Positions 26,607 to 39,721 of a stretch of DNA of 64,000 nucleotides are shown piece after piece (position 1 is the first letter of the stretch; every line of letters begins with the position of its first letter). The stretch spans positions 12,586,501-12,650,500 of the forward strand of contig CM034106.1 in NCBI GenBank assembly GCA_019914945.1, written 5' to 3'. The notes below the pieces were generated by a model. It was not told where the DNA came from. It was given only the letters and a program-made list of their open reading frames with translations, and did no database searches. The stretch comes from Typha latifolia (Eukaryota; Streptophyta; Magnoliopsida; Poales; Typhaceae). A program made the position numbers and the translations under genes.

Positions 26607-28449
26607 TCACAGTTCTGCTATCTGGCTCAGAGAGGAAAACTCCATATCAATGCTCGATAACATGTCCTGATCAACATCAAAAGAGGCAGGCACCATAGGA
26701 AGATAACAAGTGATGCGCTTCAAAGTCTCTAAGCCTTGTTTACCCGCGGACGGTTCCCCAGCATTCAAATTATTTAATGCATCGACCGCATTTCTTCCTG
26801 ACTGGTTAAACAACTGACACCTTATATCCAAGCAAGATCTCAGATCATCCTCACTTCGAGCTCTATTCAACTTATTAAGCAGATCACTTATTGCTGCAGT
26901 TCTCTCAACTCGTTGTTTTACTTCTTTCAGCGATTTCAGCTCCCTCTGGAAATCCACATCATGACAGGAGGATGTGTCCTCATCATTAGCGTGCTCTCGT
27001 TCTCTCAACTTGTTCAGCTTTTGATCCAACATGTTCCCAATCCTCTCTCTAAATCTCTCTTCCTTCACAGAATTAGCTTTTAACCTTACTTTCATCTCAG
27101 CTGTCAACATCTGGATCCTGTCTTCTGAATAAGCAGCTGCAGCTGCAGCATGATCATCTGCTTTCGGCGGCACCTTGAATGCTTCCTCTAGAAAGCACAC
27201 ATTCTGCATATACCTCTCAAATGCTTCATTTTCAGCTTCAATGTTTTCTTGAATGTGCTGCCTCAATTTCATAAACCTCCACTTATTTGTATTTGCAATA
27301 TCCTAAAACATTGACACTGATAGTGATTAACTAAGAGCAAGAAATAAAATTTATAATAAGCTAGCAAAGCTGCAAAAGCTGACAACCTTTCTGCTGAGTG
27401 GTTTCCTCACTCGAAGAGAATTCAAGAAATTGTTGGAAAGTTGCCTAAGCGAATTCAGCCTCCAAGAAGAGCTGCCAGAAATTTTATAAATTGTGTTAAA
27501 AGGAAAGCATGACACTGAAATATGCTATAGCTTCCAAGTTCAAAAATTACCCGGGCGAAGGTGTCTCAGTTGATGGTTGTTCCAATGATGGCGAACTAGA
27601 AAGTGCTGGCTTGTCAGGTAATGTACCATTTTGTTTCAGAACTGAAAGACTCATCCATAATACAAGTATTAAGATACGCCACATTTGCTAGAAGATGATT
27701 ATAAAATCAAAAGTAGGATTACTTCATGCAAACGACACGCTTTACATGCAAAGTGAGTAAAATAGGCTAGCACAAAGTTGATTAACGATAATCTAGGTAT
27801 TTAATCATGATTAACTAATGCAAGCACAATTTAACATGGCTAGTATAACATAAGATATCAGCATAAACCAAATTCACTTTGATGAGTTCTCCACAGCAAA
27901 TATGCTTCTGCTTTTCTGAATTACATACCATGAATATGACATGGATTCTGAGCTTTGAAGCAGCAACTCTTGCAACATTGGAATGGACACCTAACAAAAC
28001 AATGATATGTCACATGACCAAATGAGATGAAGCTGACCAATTTCAAGACGAGAACAAACAAGAAAACCTAAACAGCACATTCTAAGTGAATCCATACATA
28101 TATGAATAATTTTGCTAAGATGTTGTAGAATTAACACTGCACCACACAAACACAGCCACACGACAGGTAAGACGACAGTTTGTACTGGCCCACGTGCTAT
28201 GTTTATGCAGATCACTACCTAATTAGTTGAACAAATGTTCCAGATTCACTACATAAGGAGCAAGTATATGTACCTTGAACGAGCAACATTCCCACACTTG
28301 ATGCATTTAGGCTTGTTCAGGCCACGAAGGTTTGGCTTTGGTGTATCAAATGCAGTAGTGCGCTGAGGTGTCGCATTGCCATTTACAACAGCGGGACTCC
28401 CAAGAGAGTCACCAATCTTGTTACTAGAAACGGGAGAGGAAGTAGCCAT
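26607..28449 (-). CDS. Conserved plant protein with a Cys/His zinc motif and coiled coil, unknown function, 369 residues
   Basis: I recognise the architecture as conserved in plants but know no assigned function. Five coding exons, 28274-28449, 27929-27990, 27551-27641, 27387-27471 and 26607-27302, keep phase and give 1,110 nt. Residues 1-48 are Ser/Pro-rich. Residues 49-79 form a Cys/His cluster, CIKCGNVARSRCPFQCC then KSCC and NPCHIH, split by the first intron. Its spacing recalls the C3HC3H finger of SHI/LRP1 proteins (analogy, not homology shown). Residues 82-138 are a Pro/Ser linker followed by a basic segment. The remainder is mainly charged helix (MKLRQHIQENIEAENEAFER and onward), likely coiled coil. 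The ATG at 28449 is chosen because a splice acceptor (CAG, 28497-28495) lies upstream, which implies a 5' UTR intron. AAACCCTAA telo-box text near 29000 on the same strand is consistent with a housekeeping promoter or leader. Confidence 0.85.
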
Positions 28450-29962
28450 TGAACTTATTCCTTCCAGACTTCCAATAATTAAATATTGACTGTCCTGCAC
28501 AAGGGAAAGAACCATAGGCACATCAAACAAAAGAACCACCATCCTGTTCATATAGATGTACAAGGAAGAACAAAAGAACCTTTCTTGCACAAATTGAAAA
28601 TGTCATCTAAGATTCTAAGGATCCATGACAATTCAACAACGATGCATATTTAGATTCCGTTTTATAAAAGACTCCAAGGAAATTTTTTATAAGCATTATA
28701 AACCAATACCAAGATCGTCCAATATATCCAAAATTGAAAGCCCTGTTAAACCTGAAACCAATAGAATTCAAATTCTTCAACAGAGATGCAAAGATGAAGT
28801 GATTCGCTCACCTATCGGCTCACATTATCTAAAAAAAACACAACTTCTCAAATCAAGTCGACATAGAAGTCTAACAATCTCCAGACTTTCCGATATACAG
28901 TGTGAGACACTTGGGGCATGCATCTGATAATAAAAATCTTTCAAAAGGCTGTAAGAAGAACTCGATAAGATAAAAATGCAGCGAGATAACAATTAGGTTT
29001 AGGGTTTAGTTATCTCCCACAAATTGAACCCGATTAGTCGTGTACCCGCTCGAATTCAACAAAACAAACCGAGATAAAGCACGGAAAACAAGATTCGCGT
29101 TTCGAATCCTCAAATCGCCAGCAGCAAAATCCTAGAGAATCCTGACGACATCGAAGCAAGCCAAAATCTAAGCCGAGAGCGTCATGAAAGAAGAGGGAGG
29201 AGGAAGACGCGAAGGTTTAGGTGATACCCCCTCCTCGTTCACGATCTTGGATTCGGCAGGGAAATCGAAGAAGTAGACGGCGATCGAGAAGGAGAACGGT
29301 GTGGTCACCTCTCCCCGGCGGACGACTAGGTGTGGCCGCGTGAGGTCCTCGACCCAACTCGCCTTATCGGGTTAGTTAAATATTTTGCGGGCCCAAGACC
29401 CGAAAACTAACACATGGGCTTCATTGCAGCCCAGCCTATTTATACATCGAGTCGAAGGAAAGCCCAACATCGGCCTTAGGTCCATAAAACCAAAAATTTT
29501 AATGGTCTTTTGCGTATATGACCTTCTAAAATCTAGTTTTTATGTGAACGACTTTGTAAAGTTGATATTTGTAAATCTCAAAAGACTTATATATAAAAAG
29601 ATACAATGTCTCTTATTCTTAGTTCTATGTATTCATTTTAGATAAAAATATTTATAATTCTTCAAAAGTAAATTAAAAAATAAAAAGGAATCACAAGGAG
29701 ACGTACACAAGTAGTGGAAATATAAACATCACGCGAACAATGCGGTGTAGAAAGACGTACTTAAATGCTTTTTGGACGCCTAGTGCTCGTATAATTGTCT
29801 CTGGATAGATATAGTAAGCAATGGGCCAATGGCTCATTTCCAACCACCAAAATATAAAAAATAAAAAACTTAAACATAAATTTTAAAAAAGTTAGGGACT
29901 ATTTTGTAACCCCACGTGACTGCATGGGAAAAGTGACGTTAGGGGCTAAGATTTCGGATTAG

Positions 29963-29963
<1 letters not shown>

Positions 29964-30024
<61 letters not shown>
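29964..30024. repeat. (TC)30 microsatellite
   Basis: About 60 bp of perfect TC dinucleotides. It generates an artefactual Arg/Glu repeat frame on the other strand. Confidence 0.95.
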
Positions 30025-30028
<4 letters not shown>

Positions 30029-31421
30029 AATTTCCAAAGGTTTGGTGTATCAAATTTCCAATCACACACCAACTCCCCGTTTGCCACGTACCCAAATCCC
30101 ACAGAGAAGTCAGGTAGGGGACCAACTGAGGGACTCACTTGCCCCAATTAGGTCAAAAGTTTAGGGATGATGTAATGGGAATTAGGGGATTAATAAATCA
30201 CAACTGCTTCGTCTTAAGTGCCTGATTAAATTAATCCCCAAGTCAATTAGAGTTCATGTGTTCAGTAAACAACACTAACGGTCCCTTATCAACTGAATCC
30301 AAAATCCAAACTACTCTCCTCTTCCTATTTTACTCAAAGCTGGGATTTATCTTAACATTTATCTTTCTTTTTTTTGAAGAAAATTACAAAAATCACCCTG
30401 CATTTATATTTACAAATAGGGGGTCTATTTGTAAATAACAAACATAGAATTTTATTTATAATATAGTCAAAATATAGGGTGTTTTTGTAATTCTATTTTT
30501 TTTGTATGCGTACTCTTCTAAAAATATCCTTATTTTACTCATATATTTCTTTAAAATTAATATTTATACAATTCTAATTAAGGCTCAAACCTCGTTTTCT
30601 CTCAAAAAAAAAAGAAAAAAATAATTTAACCATTCGGCAAACTAATCCACATAAAAAAAAATCATTTTCTTATATTCTGTACATCCTATATATTATATGT
30701 TGTTTTTTCGTAGTTAAGTTGTATTTAATTTTTTGATTTATAATAGTAAATTATAATATGTATTATGTATATAAATTATATACAGTTTAAGCTAATAAAA
30801 TATATATCCTCTATAAAATATATATACACTTAATATATCAAATCAAACGTTACCATTGTTTGAAGTAAGCATGCGAATTCTTGTACTCAACTCATGTAGC
30901 CTTCTTTACTCTAATGTTAGGCTTAGGCTTAAAATGAGTAAAGTAGAGTGTGAGCATCAACCAAGCAAAGATGAAGTGCAAGTTGCTAAAGCAAGGCATG
31001 AAATATTTTCCAAACCAACCAAATAAAATCCAACAAACTTATGTTAATGATGGGTTTCATTTGGCAACCAAATTGATTACATGTGTGAAAGACAAGCAAA
31101 GGCTTCGGATGCTTCATATTTTATGTACTAAATCTTAGTAGTGAAAGATAGTGTTTTTCTTCTAAAGAATTCTTATTAACCCTGCCAATGAGATTGTGCT
31201 CAAGATTAATATGAACATTTTGTCAGTTAAGAGACAAAAGAGAGATTGTTCATCCTATGCAAGAATACAAAGCGAGTGCTTCACATTATTGAGACAAGCA
31301 GCTCAATAATCCTGCACTAAAAGTGCCCCCCCCCCCCCCCACAACTTGCTCCAGTGGCAGGAAAATGACCTCCAAGAGTAGGGCTCATTTTGTATACAAG
31401 TAATTAGTTAATTAGGGTGCA

Positions 31422-31423
<2 letters not shown>

Positions 31424-31480
<57 letters not shown>
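31424..31480. repeat. (AT)28 microsatellite
   Basis: About 56 bp of perfect AT repeats about 1.1 kb upstream of the ATL gene. Confidence 0.95.
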
Positions 31481-31483
<3 letters not shown>

Positions 31484-32350
31484 TCTTCTCTATCATAAAG
31501 CTACCAAAGTAATGCAGTTTGTGCTGCAACGTACTGCACCCTTACCTCTTCAGACAAGAAGTACAGCTAAAAACTAATCACATTCATGAGTTCCAACAGT
31601 GATCACCGTTCATTAAATTTCACTCACGTGAAATTCACGTGTATTATGTATAGCCTGCATTAATTATTATTCTTGTGAGTTTCACGGGTGTTACGTAAAA
31701 CCTCGTCTCGAGTTTTATAGCCTGTTCCAAAGAATTTATCAAAGGAATGAAAACCTCGTCCCGATTATCTAATTTCATATATTAAAAATGAATAATTTTT
31801 TTTTTAATCTAGCTTATAATATAGTAGCTCGTACTTATTAGAAGAGTTAAAAAGGATTTGGTCTCATTCCTTCTCGTCATAGTCAAACTATTGACTGGAT
31901 GACTAGTTATATAATTGAGGTACAAATTGATCGTTAGTTATAATTGGAAAGCTAATCATTTCCCCTTTCCAAATATAACTCAGTCCTCTTCTTTTTAATT
32001 AAGCCCCAGCCGTGTGCATTGGGATTAGTAATTAAGGGGAATTCTCTCTAAATATATGTAGCCATACAAATTATAATTACCAAATTAATTATCATATATA
32101 AGTGTTTTTTTCCCTAATTACCGGGATGCATTTGAAAATTTCAAATGCTCTTCAACTTTACTCGAACTGTGCGGTTAAAAAAAAAACTCTAGAATTAGAC
32201 TGTCAGAAGTAGCTCAATTTGTACGCATATCGTATACTTATTATATGTAGATATCATAATCCACGTTCCGCATATTCTTCTCGTAAACTTTGGACCAAAG
32301 TAGAAGATAATATTAGCCCTTCAATTTACAAGAAACCCCTCTAAAGAAAA

Positions 32351-32357
<7 letters not shown>

Positions 32358-32404
<47 letters not shown>

Positions 32405-32416
32405 AGAGAGAGAGAA
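32358..32416 (+). promoter_or_regulatory. (AT)n-(GA)n compound tract in the ATL core promoter
   Basis: About 44 bp of AT repeats run directly into a GA repeat (32403-32416), ending 122 bp before the ATL start codon. This is where a TATA box and transcription start would be expected. The AT run could serve as a TATA-like element and the GA run as a GAGA-type initiator region; this role is inference. Confidence 0.45.
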
Positions 32417-32538
32417 GACAAGAGAGAGTAATGCAATACAAGACAACCAGCGAAACTAGCGTTGGAGAGAGAGCGAACTACACGGAAAACAATTCTTTCC
32501 CTCTCTCTATCCAAATTTCAATCTCTCCAATACTCTAG

Positions 32539-33687
32539 ATGTCTCCTCCTCCTCCTCTGCCGCCGCCTCCGCCGCCGCCGCTTATCGGAACCTTAGATTC
32601 GCCGCAAACTGACGGGGATACCGCTGGAGTCGGAAGCGGCGGGGGTGGTTCGATATCCTTGTCCCCTAGCATTCTTATAATCGCGGCCATACTCGCCTTT
32701 GTCTTCGTCGCCTCTGCCTCCATCCACCTCCTCCTGCGCTTCCTCTCCCGCCCATCCTCTCCCTCCTCACGCGCCGTCCACCACCGATCTTCGTCCTCGT
32801 CATCGTCGTCGGGCGAACGCGCAGCCATCGCCTCCGCCGCTGCGGCGGCGTTGGAGCTCTCCGAGAAGGAGAAATCTGCTCTGATCGAATCGCTTCCTTT
32901 ATTCACTCTCGCCTCCTCCCTCGCAGGCCTGCCAAAATCCTCGCTGGACTGCGCCGTGTGCCTCTCCCCCTTCCAGCCCGACGCCGAGCTCCGCCTCCTC
33001 CCGGCGTGCCGCCACGCCTTCCACGCCCAATGTATCGACACGTGGCTCCGATCCACCCCTTCTTGCCCCCTCTGCCGTGCATCCATCGCCCTCCCCCATC
33101 CCTCCATCCTCGAGACCCCCAGATCCGGCAGCTTCCGCATCGAAATCGGCAGCGTCAGCCGCCGGAGAACCTCTCCCGAAGACAACTCCGCCACCGCCAC
33201 CCCCACCGCCGGCAACACCCTCCCTCCTCTTCCCCCTCCTCCCCCTCCTCCTCATCCTCCGCCGCCGCCGCCGCCGCCGCATCTCCGGACTTACTCACTC
33301 GGCTCCTTCGATTACTTCGTGGAGGAGGAATTGGAAGCGGTCGTCCCGCGAAACCACAAGGAGAAGAAGCCAGCGGAGGTTAGGGCTCCCGCTACGGTCA
33401 CCGTCGGCGACGCGCCGCCGGAGCCGGGGGAGGATGTGGCTGAGGCAGCTGGGGGAGCGGGGAGGGGGTGGCTGAAGGACTACGTGGACCGTCTCGCCTC
33501 GTCGGCATCGTCGTCGTTCAACTCCCTAAGGTTCTCCGGGCGGTGGAGCGGGCGGGGGAGTTACCGCTTCGACGGCGGCGGAGCACCGGACTCATGGTGG
33601 TGGGACTTGGAGGGAAACCAGCAGCAGCAAAGGGAAGGCGAGGAGGGCGGTTACTACACCCTCTACAGGTGGCTAGTGGGGATATAA
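32539..33687 (+). CDS. ATL-family RING-H2 E3 ubiquitin ligase, 382 residues, intronless
   Basis: ATL proteins are membrane-anchored E3 ligases, often linked to defence and stress. One uninterrupted frame encodes, in order: a Pro-rich N-terminus (2-15); a hydrophobic segment at about 43-68 ([20 protein letters not shown]), the single ATL membrane anchor; a Ser/Ala-rich linker; a GLD-like motif at 130-137; and a canonical RING-H2 finger with ligands C138, C141, C157, H159, H162, C165, C176 and C179, where the spacing C-x2-C-x15-C-x-H-x2-H-x2-C-x10-C-x2-C exactly fits ATL. P155 and W169 are the expected E2-contact positions. The long C-terminal tail has Pro-rich runs near 225-250, the motif YSLGSFDY and Ser/Gly-rich segments, as in ATL4-like members. 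Lack of introns is typical of the family. The gene is much more GC-rich than its flanks. Confidence 0.95.
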   Translation: MSPPPPLPPPPPPPLIGTLDSPQTDGDTAGVGSGGGGSISLSPSILIIAAILAFVFVASASIHLLLRFLSRPSSPSSRAVHHRSSSSSSSSGERAAIASAAAAALELSEKEKSALIESLPLFTLASSLAGLPKSSLDCAVCLSPFQPDAELRLLPACRHAFHAQCIDTWLRSTPSCPLCRASIALPHPSILETPRSGSFRIEIGSVSRRRTSPEDNSATATPTAGNTLPPLPPPPPPPHPPPPPPPPHLRTYSLGSFDYFVEEELEAVVPRNHKEKKPAEVRAPATVTVGDAPPEPGEDVAEAAGGAGRGWLKDYVDRLASSASSSFNSLRFSGRWSGRGSYRFDGGGAPDSWWWDLEGNQQQQREGEEGGYYTLYRWLVGI

Positions 33688-36160
33688 TAGTAAACTCCCA
33701 CCATTCCCAGGGGCGGATTCGTCAATTCACCCACCAGGTGCCGCCGCAGAAGCTTCTCTTGAATAAAACCCACGAGAGTGGAAATCACACAGCCCGTGTA
33801 AATTCACCAAAATGCCCCAACGGCGTCCGCTGTTGTGGTCACCGTTCCCTCTGATGGCGATCCGACGGCCCAGATCGCTTCGCACGTATCAAGTGGGAGA
33901 CCGGTGTTCTGACCGTTTGCTGGTTCCCGAGAGATTCATTGCATTCTGGCCCCGGGCGTTTCAGGAGACGAGCATTAGTCCTTCACCCCCTCTCGTTGCT
34001 TTCCTTTTCTTTTCTTTTTCTTTCTTTCTTTCCATAATATGGAATTTTTTGGGGGTTCATGTGGTAAATAGTAACAAGTAATAGTCATAAGTAGCAAGGT
34101 AAAAAAGAGGTTTAAATTGGGAGAGGATGGAAGGTAGAAAGAATTGAATGCAACACCTCCACCTCCACCTCCACATCTTAGCTTTGAATGCTATCATTTA
34201 ATGGCTCTTCTCCTCGTTGCAGTAGTGCCAGTCTCCTGCACCTAAACATTTAGTTCTGAATGTACTCACTGCTCTGTGGCTTGAGATATGGGGTTGATGT
34301 GAAGATCAATTATTGATCAAAGGAAAATAGTAACCATTTTTTTTTAATATAATTTTTTTTCTTTCCAAGGTTGTTTTCTTCTTCTACTTACTCTCAAAAA
34401 CACCAAAAAAGGATTAAAAACAAAGATGTTTCAGTTACTGCAGTTGGTGCCATATGAATCACAGTAGTAAGTACCACTGGTCAAGGTGCAACATTTGGGA
34501 GAGGGTCATCTGCATCCCTGGACTGCAGGAATTTCCTGCATGCCCACCGCACTATACCAGAGAAGAGAGGAAGCTGATAAAAAGTGTCATTACTGAGCCA
34601 TAGACAAGAGAAAGGCATAAAAGTACTGCTTCACCTTACAAATTTGGCTTAGTATTAAGTGCATGGCACATTGGTGAGTGGTCCTCTTGGCATACATATT
34701 GCCATAGTGTCAGATGGATGCTGATAACTCAACCAGCTTGCTACTGGCATCCAAGGAAGGAAGCCCTGTATAAAGTTAACCAATTCTACAGTCACTGCTA
34801 CTCAAAATAACATTAACTATATGCAATTACTGTCTCATTAGATTACACTTACCAAACCTGAAAGATTATATTACACAAGCAAAGATCTCCCAAGAGATAG
34901 GAATTCGACCATGTGCCAAAACAAGTTGTCCTCATGTGGATAAAAAAGATATTTTTAAATTTTTTTAAAAAAAAAAAGACTTCAATAGTCAAAATACTTA
35001 ATCCGCACCAAGATCTTTCATGGAGCAAAATCTACCTAGGAAGAATCCAACAAAGAGACGTACTTGGACTCATGTCGGATCCCATCCATGGCTGATTGTT
35101 TTCAACTTTGACATTATGTTCAGAAAATTTTGATTCTTTTTTCCTTTCTCCCCCGAGATCATCTTGATCTATTAATCTGCTTAATTTGACCACGAGATGC
35201 TCCGTGTTGTCCATTCTGCATTGCAGGGCATCAAAAGTCACGACTTAGTACGCCTTGATTAAGGCCTGTCATAATACCAAACCACTCAATCATGCAGTCG
35301 TTCTTCGTCAAAATTTTCTAAGCTAGCTTATCGTCAATTGCCGTCTTCTGCAAGTTGTTCGCTTTGAGTCCACGTTGTGACGTTAGTAACATTCAAATAC
35401 GTAAATTAGCTTAATTAATTCTTTTTCTCTAAAGAAATACGTGATTAGTCAAAGAACAGTCAAAAGGCTTAATATCCAGGGAATTTCACCTGATGTATTA
35501 GCTTACCTAAGCTGCCATTAAACTATTAATTACAGATACACTGGATTGTGGGGCTAAGCTGAAAGATCTTCCAACCCATAGCATACTCAAAAGTTTCGTA
35601 ATGCACATGTGGCAAATAGTACGAAGATAAACTCTTCCGATCAATAGTTGATAACTTGATACTTTAAAACTGATCGCTTTGCGTTCGTCTGATTTTTTTT
35701 TTTTAATTTAATGAAATAACTAATGGAAAATTCATTCTAAGGTTTTATGTAGTTAAAGAGGATCAATGTGAAAAATGATAATAGTCAGGGGTCCATGTGT
35801 AATTTTTTTTTGTTTCTTTAATTCATGTGGGTGCTAAAAATAAAGAATTTAAATATCCAGGACTAACTTGTAAATTGGGCTAAGTAATAGTTCCAACTTT
35901 TGGGCCGAATCGCGCCGCCCGAGATTGATTATTGGGCTCGGATTAGGTTGAGACCCAAAATGGTTTATCGGGTCTGGATTCGGATCCGGATCCATGGAAG
36001 TAAGAACCTTTCCGAAGCCTCTAGAAAGTCGAAACCCCGCCCTTGTTCTGGAACATCCTTAATAAAACCTCAATACGCAGACTTATCCGCTCCCGATAGA
36101 TAGCTCGTAGCACTGCGCGTAGCTCCGTCGGCAAACTCCTCTATCTCTTTCTCTTGTCCC
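33688..36160. other. Intergenic between the ATL and Cpn10 genes
   Basis: ATL 3' UTR, then AT-rich DNA without recognised genes. GC rises from about 35890 with a short CGGATCCGGATCC motif, which fits the Cpn10 promoter and leader. Confidence 0.6.
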
Positions 36161-39100
36161 ATGGCTTATTCCCTTCTCCCGGCCACCAACTCCTTCCTCC
36201 GAGCCGCGAAGCCCCTCGCTCCTCCGCCTCTCCTCTCCTCGCGCCGGAGCAGCCTTCGCGTGGCCGCAAAGAAATGGGAGCCTTCCAAGGTTCTTGTTCC
36301 CCCTATCTTATTTTCCCCATCCCACTGGCTTAAACCCTCTTCTTGATCTATAGGGCGTTCGATTCGATCTCTTTCTAATCCTCTGGTTCTTGAATTGGGT
36401 TTCAGGTCGCCCCGCAGGCCGATAGGGTTCTTATTCGACTGGAGCAGCTCCCAGAGGTCTCTATCGCTCTCTGTGTCTAGAATGTCATATTGTAGGTTTT
36501 GATAGTCGTCGTATTGCTTGTTCGTTTCTGTTCTTGATTCAGTAGGCTCCTTTATTGATCTTTTGTTGCGTCCTTATGGTGCAGAGTTGGTGAAAAGGGC
36601 AAGATTTTGCCGAACTGACCATGCATTCCAATTGAAATTGAATTTTGCATCGTATCCTTCTCTATTGTCTATTGTTTTGTTTCTCTTCTAACGCAAAAGC
36701 TTCCCTTTTCCGTAGAAATCTGCTGGTGGAGTGTTGTTGCCAAAATCGGCTGTGAAGTTTGAACGGTATCTGATGGGTGAGGTAAGAAGGGGCAGGATAA
36801 GCATTTATGAATTACGATACGATTTCTTCGGCTTGCAAGAAATTGTGACTCAGTTCCATTTTGTTATTTCAGATATTGTCGGTAGGTGCTGATGTTGGTC
36901 AAGTGGAAGCTGGAAAGAAGGTGAATCAATATGTATTTTTTTTTTCTTCTTTTCCTTGTGCTTTGTTGGATATATTACTATATTAGGATAATTTTCCAGA
37001 TAAAGATGGTCTCTTTTTTCCCGACCAAGTTGTACTAGTGCTGGTCTTGTTTCTTCAAGTGCATTCTGTATGGAGAATTACTGGGTTCATACTTCTAGAC
37101 CGGTGAAGATGAAAAATTTAGAACTTCCTAGTTACTAGTTCAACTTCCATAAATTAACTGCTAGTGAGAATTGAATCTGTGGCGACCTTTTTTGGCTGTG
37201 TTTAGTACTGAATTCATGTTCCACAGTAGATAGTGTAGTACTACTGTATGATTTCGGATTTTTAAGTGTATCATCTTGGGGATATGGTATGACCTATATT
37301 GTGTTGCTTAGGGATTAAGAATTACTTCGGGAGGGTGTTTTACCAAGACCTGAGGATATAGGTGCTACAATTACCAGTTGGAAGTGATCATGCTGATATG
37401 TTTTCAAAGAATAATTTGTATGTTTGTGCTCACATTTTGAAATTTCTTCAGTATCCTGTATAGCTTCGCAATATGGTGGATGAAGTTCGAGACATGACAT
37501 AATGAAAGTTACCGACGAAGTCATGAAAGATTTGGTAACCTTGAGGCCTTCCTTGTAAGGTGGATGAAGATCGAGACATAACAAAAGATTGACTCTTCTG
37601 CTAAGCTGACGAGTCAACACTTGCGGGTGGCAGTAAATAGTGGTTATTTATGTTGTTGTGATTTATACATAAAACCATAAGTCTAGGATTTTGGCAATAT
37701 TCATGTATAATGGGAGTTCACTAGCAAATCTTTCTTGCAGAAGCGAAATATGCGTGACCTTGGTATATACCTGTTTTATAAGGGGCAGCTGATTTTGCAT
37801 AATGAATGAGGGTCTATTCTTGTTAGTATCAGTTTTTCTGTGTCTAGTGTGATGTGGTAAGCTATTTGCTGATTCTCTTGCAGAAGTACTTGCAAGAGTT
37901 GAGCAACAATTAGGAGTTTAGTGTGACAAGGTTTTGCGCACTAATCAAGGATGAATTTTGATGAAATCTTGGATTCTGTTGTCACCCCTAGTGTGTAGAT
38001 TGATGAGTTCGATGATAGTGTAACAATCCACTAGGATCCTTTCAAGAAGGAAAATTCAACAGATTTCAGTTGTGAGAAGTGGAGAAGTAGATGCCGTCTC
38101 TTGCATAATAGCCAAATATTATAGTTTCTTATAATGATTTGTGATATATATATAATATATATTTAGCAGTACATTCAGGAGACATCAATAACTAAGACTA
38201 TCTATTCAAACTATCTTAGTTTGCTTATATGAATTCTGCATATATCATAACTATAGGTATAATGTTCTCTCTCAAATCAATGGGATGAATATTTTTTTAC
38301 TAAACTCTGCAGATAATTTCTACCTCAATAAATCACTCTTTAATCTGTGGTCTTGCAGCCTTGCTGAATATACGTGTAACATCTAGATTGCTTTTTCATA
38401 TAGTTTATAACCCACAGATGCTATATCTTACTTGGGACAACTAATAGTTATTTATCATTTGATCTTTTCTAGTGACTTCACTCATCTGCCTCAATGCACC
38501 ATCGTGTCGGGACTTGTCCATTGCTTGTTAATTATTGCCTAAGTAATAAAAAAAATATTTTGAGCAAAATGATTGCTTATAAAAAATAATGTTAGGATGG
38601 CAGCTTTGTATGACTTTTGTGTTTTCCTGTTGATCTGAAGGCAACTTCAATTCATGATCTTTTACTTCTGTTGCAATTTCTACATTCTTTTTCCTTTTCG
38701 AGTTTCAAGTTAATTTCAGCATATTCTGTTCATGATCTTGTATGTCTGTTGCAGATATCTGTTCTCTATGTTTCCTTTTTCTTTTACCCTTTCAAGTTAA
38801 TTTCTTACTTTCCCCTCAATTCTGATCTTGTGGTTAATGCTCTTTTGGCACAGGTTTTATTCTCAGACATCAATGCATATGAGGTAAATGATAAGGGGGA
38901 AAGGCATAATTTCATACTTAGCTAAATTAGATCATGTCAGTGCACCTGCATATATGAATTACAAGATGTTGTCCATGTTGGCTGGACCTCTATTTTGCAG
39001 CTTGTTAGCATGCACACATAGGATCAGTAAGAGATATATTACACTTTGGGTGCTTTTGCACCTCATTTGCTTTATCTCCACCTTGAAATCAGATCACTGG

Positions 39101-39721
39101 TGTTACTACAAACTGCTAGCTGAATTCTTGACGTTATTAGTAGATCTTTGGCTGTGTAAATTATGAAGTATAAATGCTGTCTGCACTATCGCAGCCAAAA
39201 TTTGGGTGGAAGACACAGTTTTTGGAAATTAATTTTGGCAGTTTCCCATGGCGGTCTATTAGTTCATCATTTCCCAAGTAATCAATATGTGTCTTCTATT
39301 TCAGTCCTATAATTTCTCATTTTCATCTTCTCCAACTCAAGGAGTCTTTTACAGGAATGAAATTCCTCCATTATGGGATTTTTCACTATTATATTTTGCC
39401 CAGGGTAGTGATGCTTGGAAACCAATTTTTAGAGCTATTATGTATGCAAACTTGTAAATAACCCTTGGTGAGTGAAAAAAAAAAAACGGTAGCTAGTAAA
39501 ATAACTTCAAAATACTATGCATTATTTAAAGTTAAAAACCTAGAGATATAGTTTGCGTCATTGTCAAATACTTTATGTATGCTTAATATTCTATTCTGGT
39601 AAGGGGTTAAGCTAATACTGTGTTGTTGTTATCCATTTTTTTGTGCCTGCAGGTAGATCTGGGGACAGATGAGAAGCACTGCTTCTGTCGAGCTGGAGAC
39701 CTTCTGGCTGTGGTTGAATAG
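36161..39721 (+). CDS. CPN10: Chloroplast 10-kDa co-chaperonin (GroES/Cpn10), 130 residues
   Basis: It caps the chloroplast Cpn60 chaperonin during protein folding. Six exons, 36161-36289, 36406-36456, 36716-36781, 36873-36920, 38854-38883 and 39653-39721, are all phase 0 with GT-AG borders. Residues 1-35 are rich in Ser, Ala and Arg with few acids, as expected of a plastid transit peptide. KKWEPSKVAPQADRVLIRLE begins the mature domain. EKSAGGVLLPKSAVKFER spans the GroES mobile loop, and VLFSDINAYEVDLGTDEKHC to the C-terminal LLAVVE completes one GroES fold. It is a single Cpn10 domain, not the fused Cpn20 type, and closely resembles the Arabidopsis chloroplast Cpn10 pair (At3g60210 and At2g44650; from memory). 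Intron 4 is 1.9 kb and holds short imperfect tandem repeats. Confidence 0.95.
38651..38835. repeat. Imperfect tandem repeat of about 80-90 bp in Cpn10 intron 4
   Basis: TTCATGATCTT recurs at 38651 and 38729, and TTCAAGTTAATTTC at 38704 and 38791, with a further partial TGATCTTGT at about 38823. A separate pair of GGTGGATGAAG words followed by TCGAGACAT lies about 84 bp apart near 37475 and 37558 in the same intron. Confidence 0.6.

Larger units (their letters stand above)
28450..32538. other. Intergenic: divergent 5' flanks of the zinc/coiled-coil gene and the ATL gene
   Basis: It contains the presumed 5' UTR intron and promoter of the minus-strand gene (28450 to about 29350), microsatellites listed separately, a poly-C run (about 31327-31340) and very AT-rich DNA. 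No further gene is recognised. Confidence 0.6.

Noticed and set aside
29959..30147. 62-codon minus-strand frame with an Arg-Glu repeat
   Set aside because: Translation of the (TC)n microsatellite.
32535..33475. Long overlapping open frames on both strands across the ATL gene (up to 227 codons antisense)
   Set aside because: GC-rich, low-complexity coding DNA lacks stops in other frames; only the 382-codon frame shows a RING-H2 finger and membrane segment.
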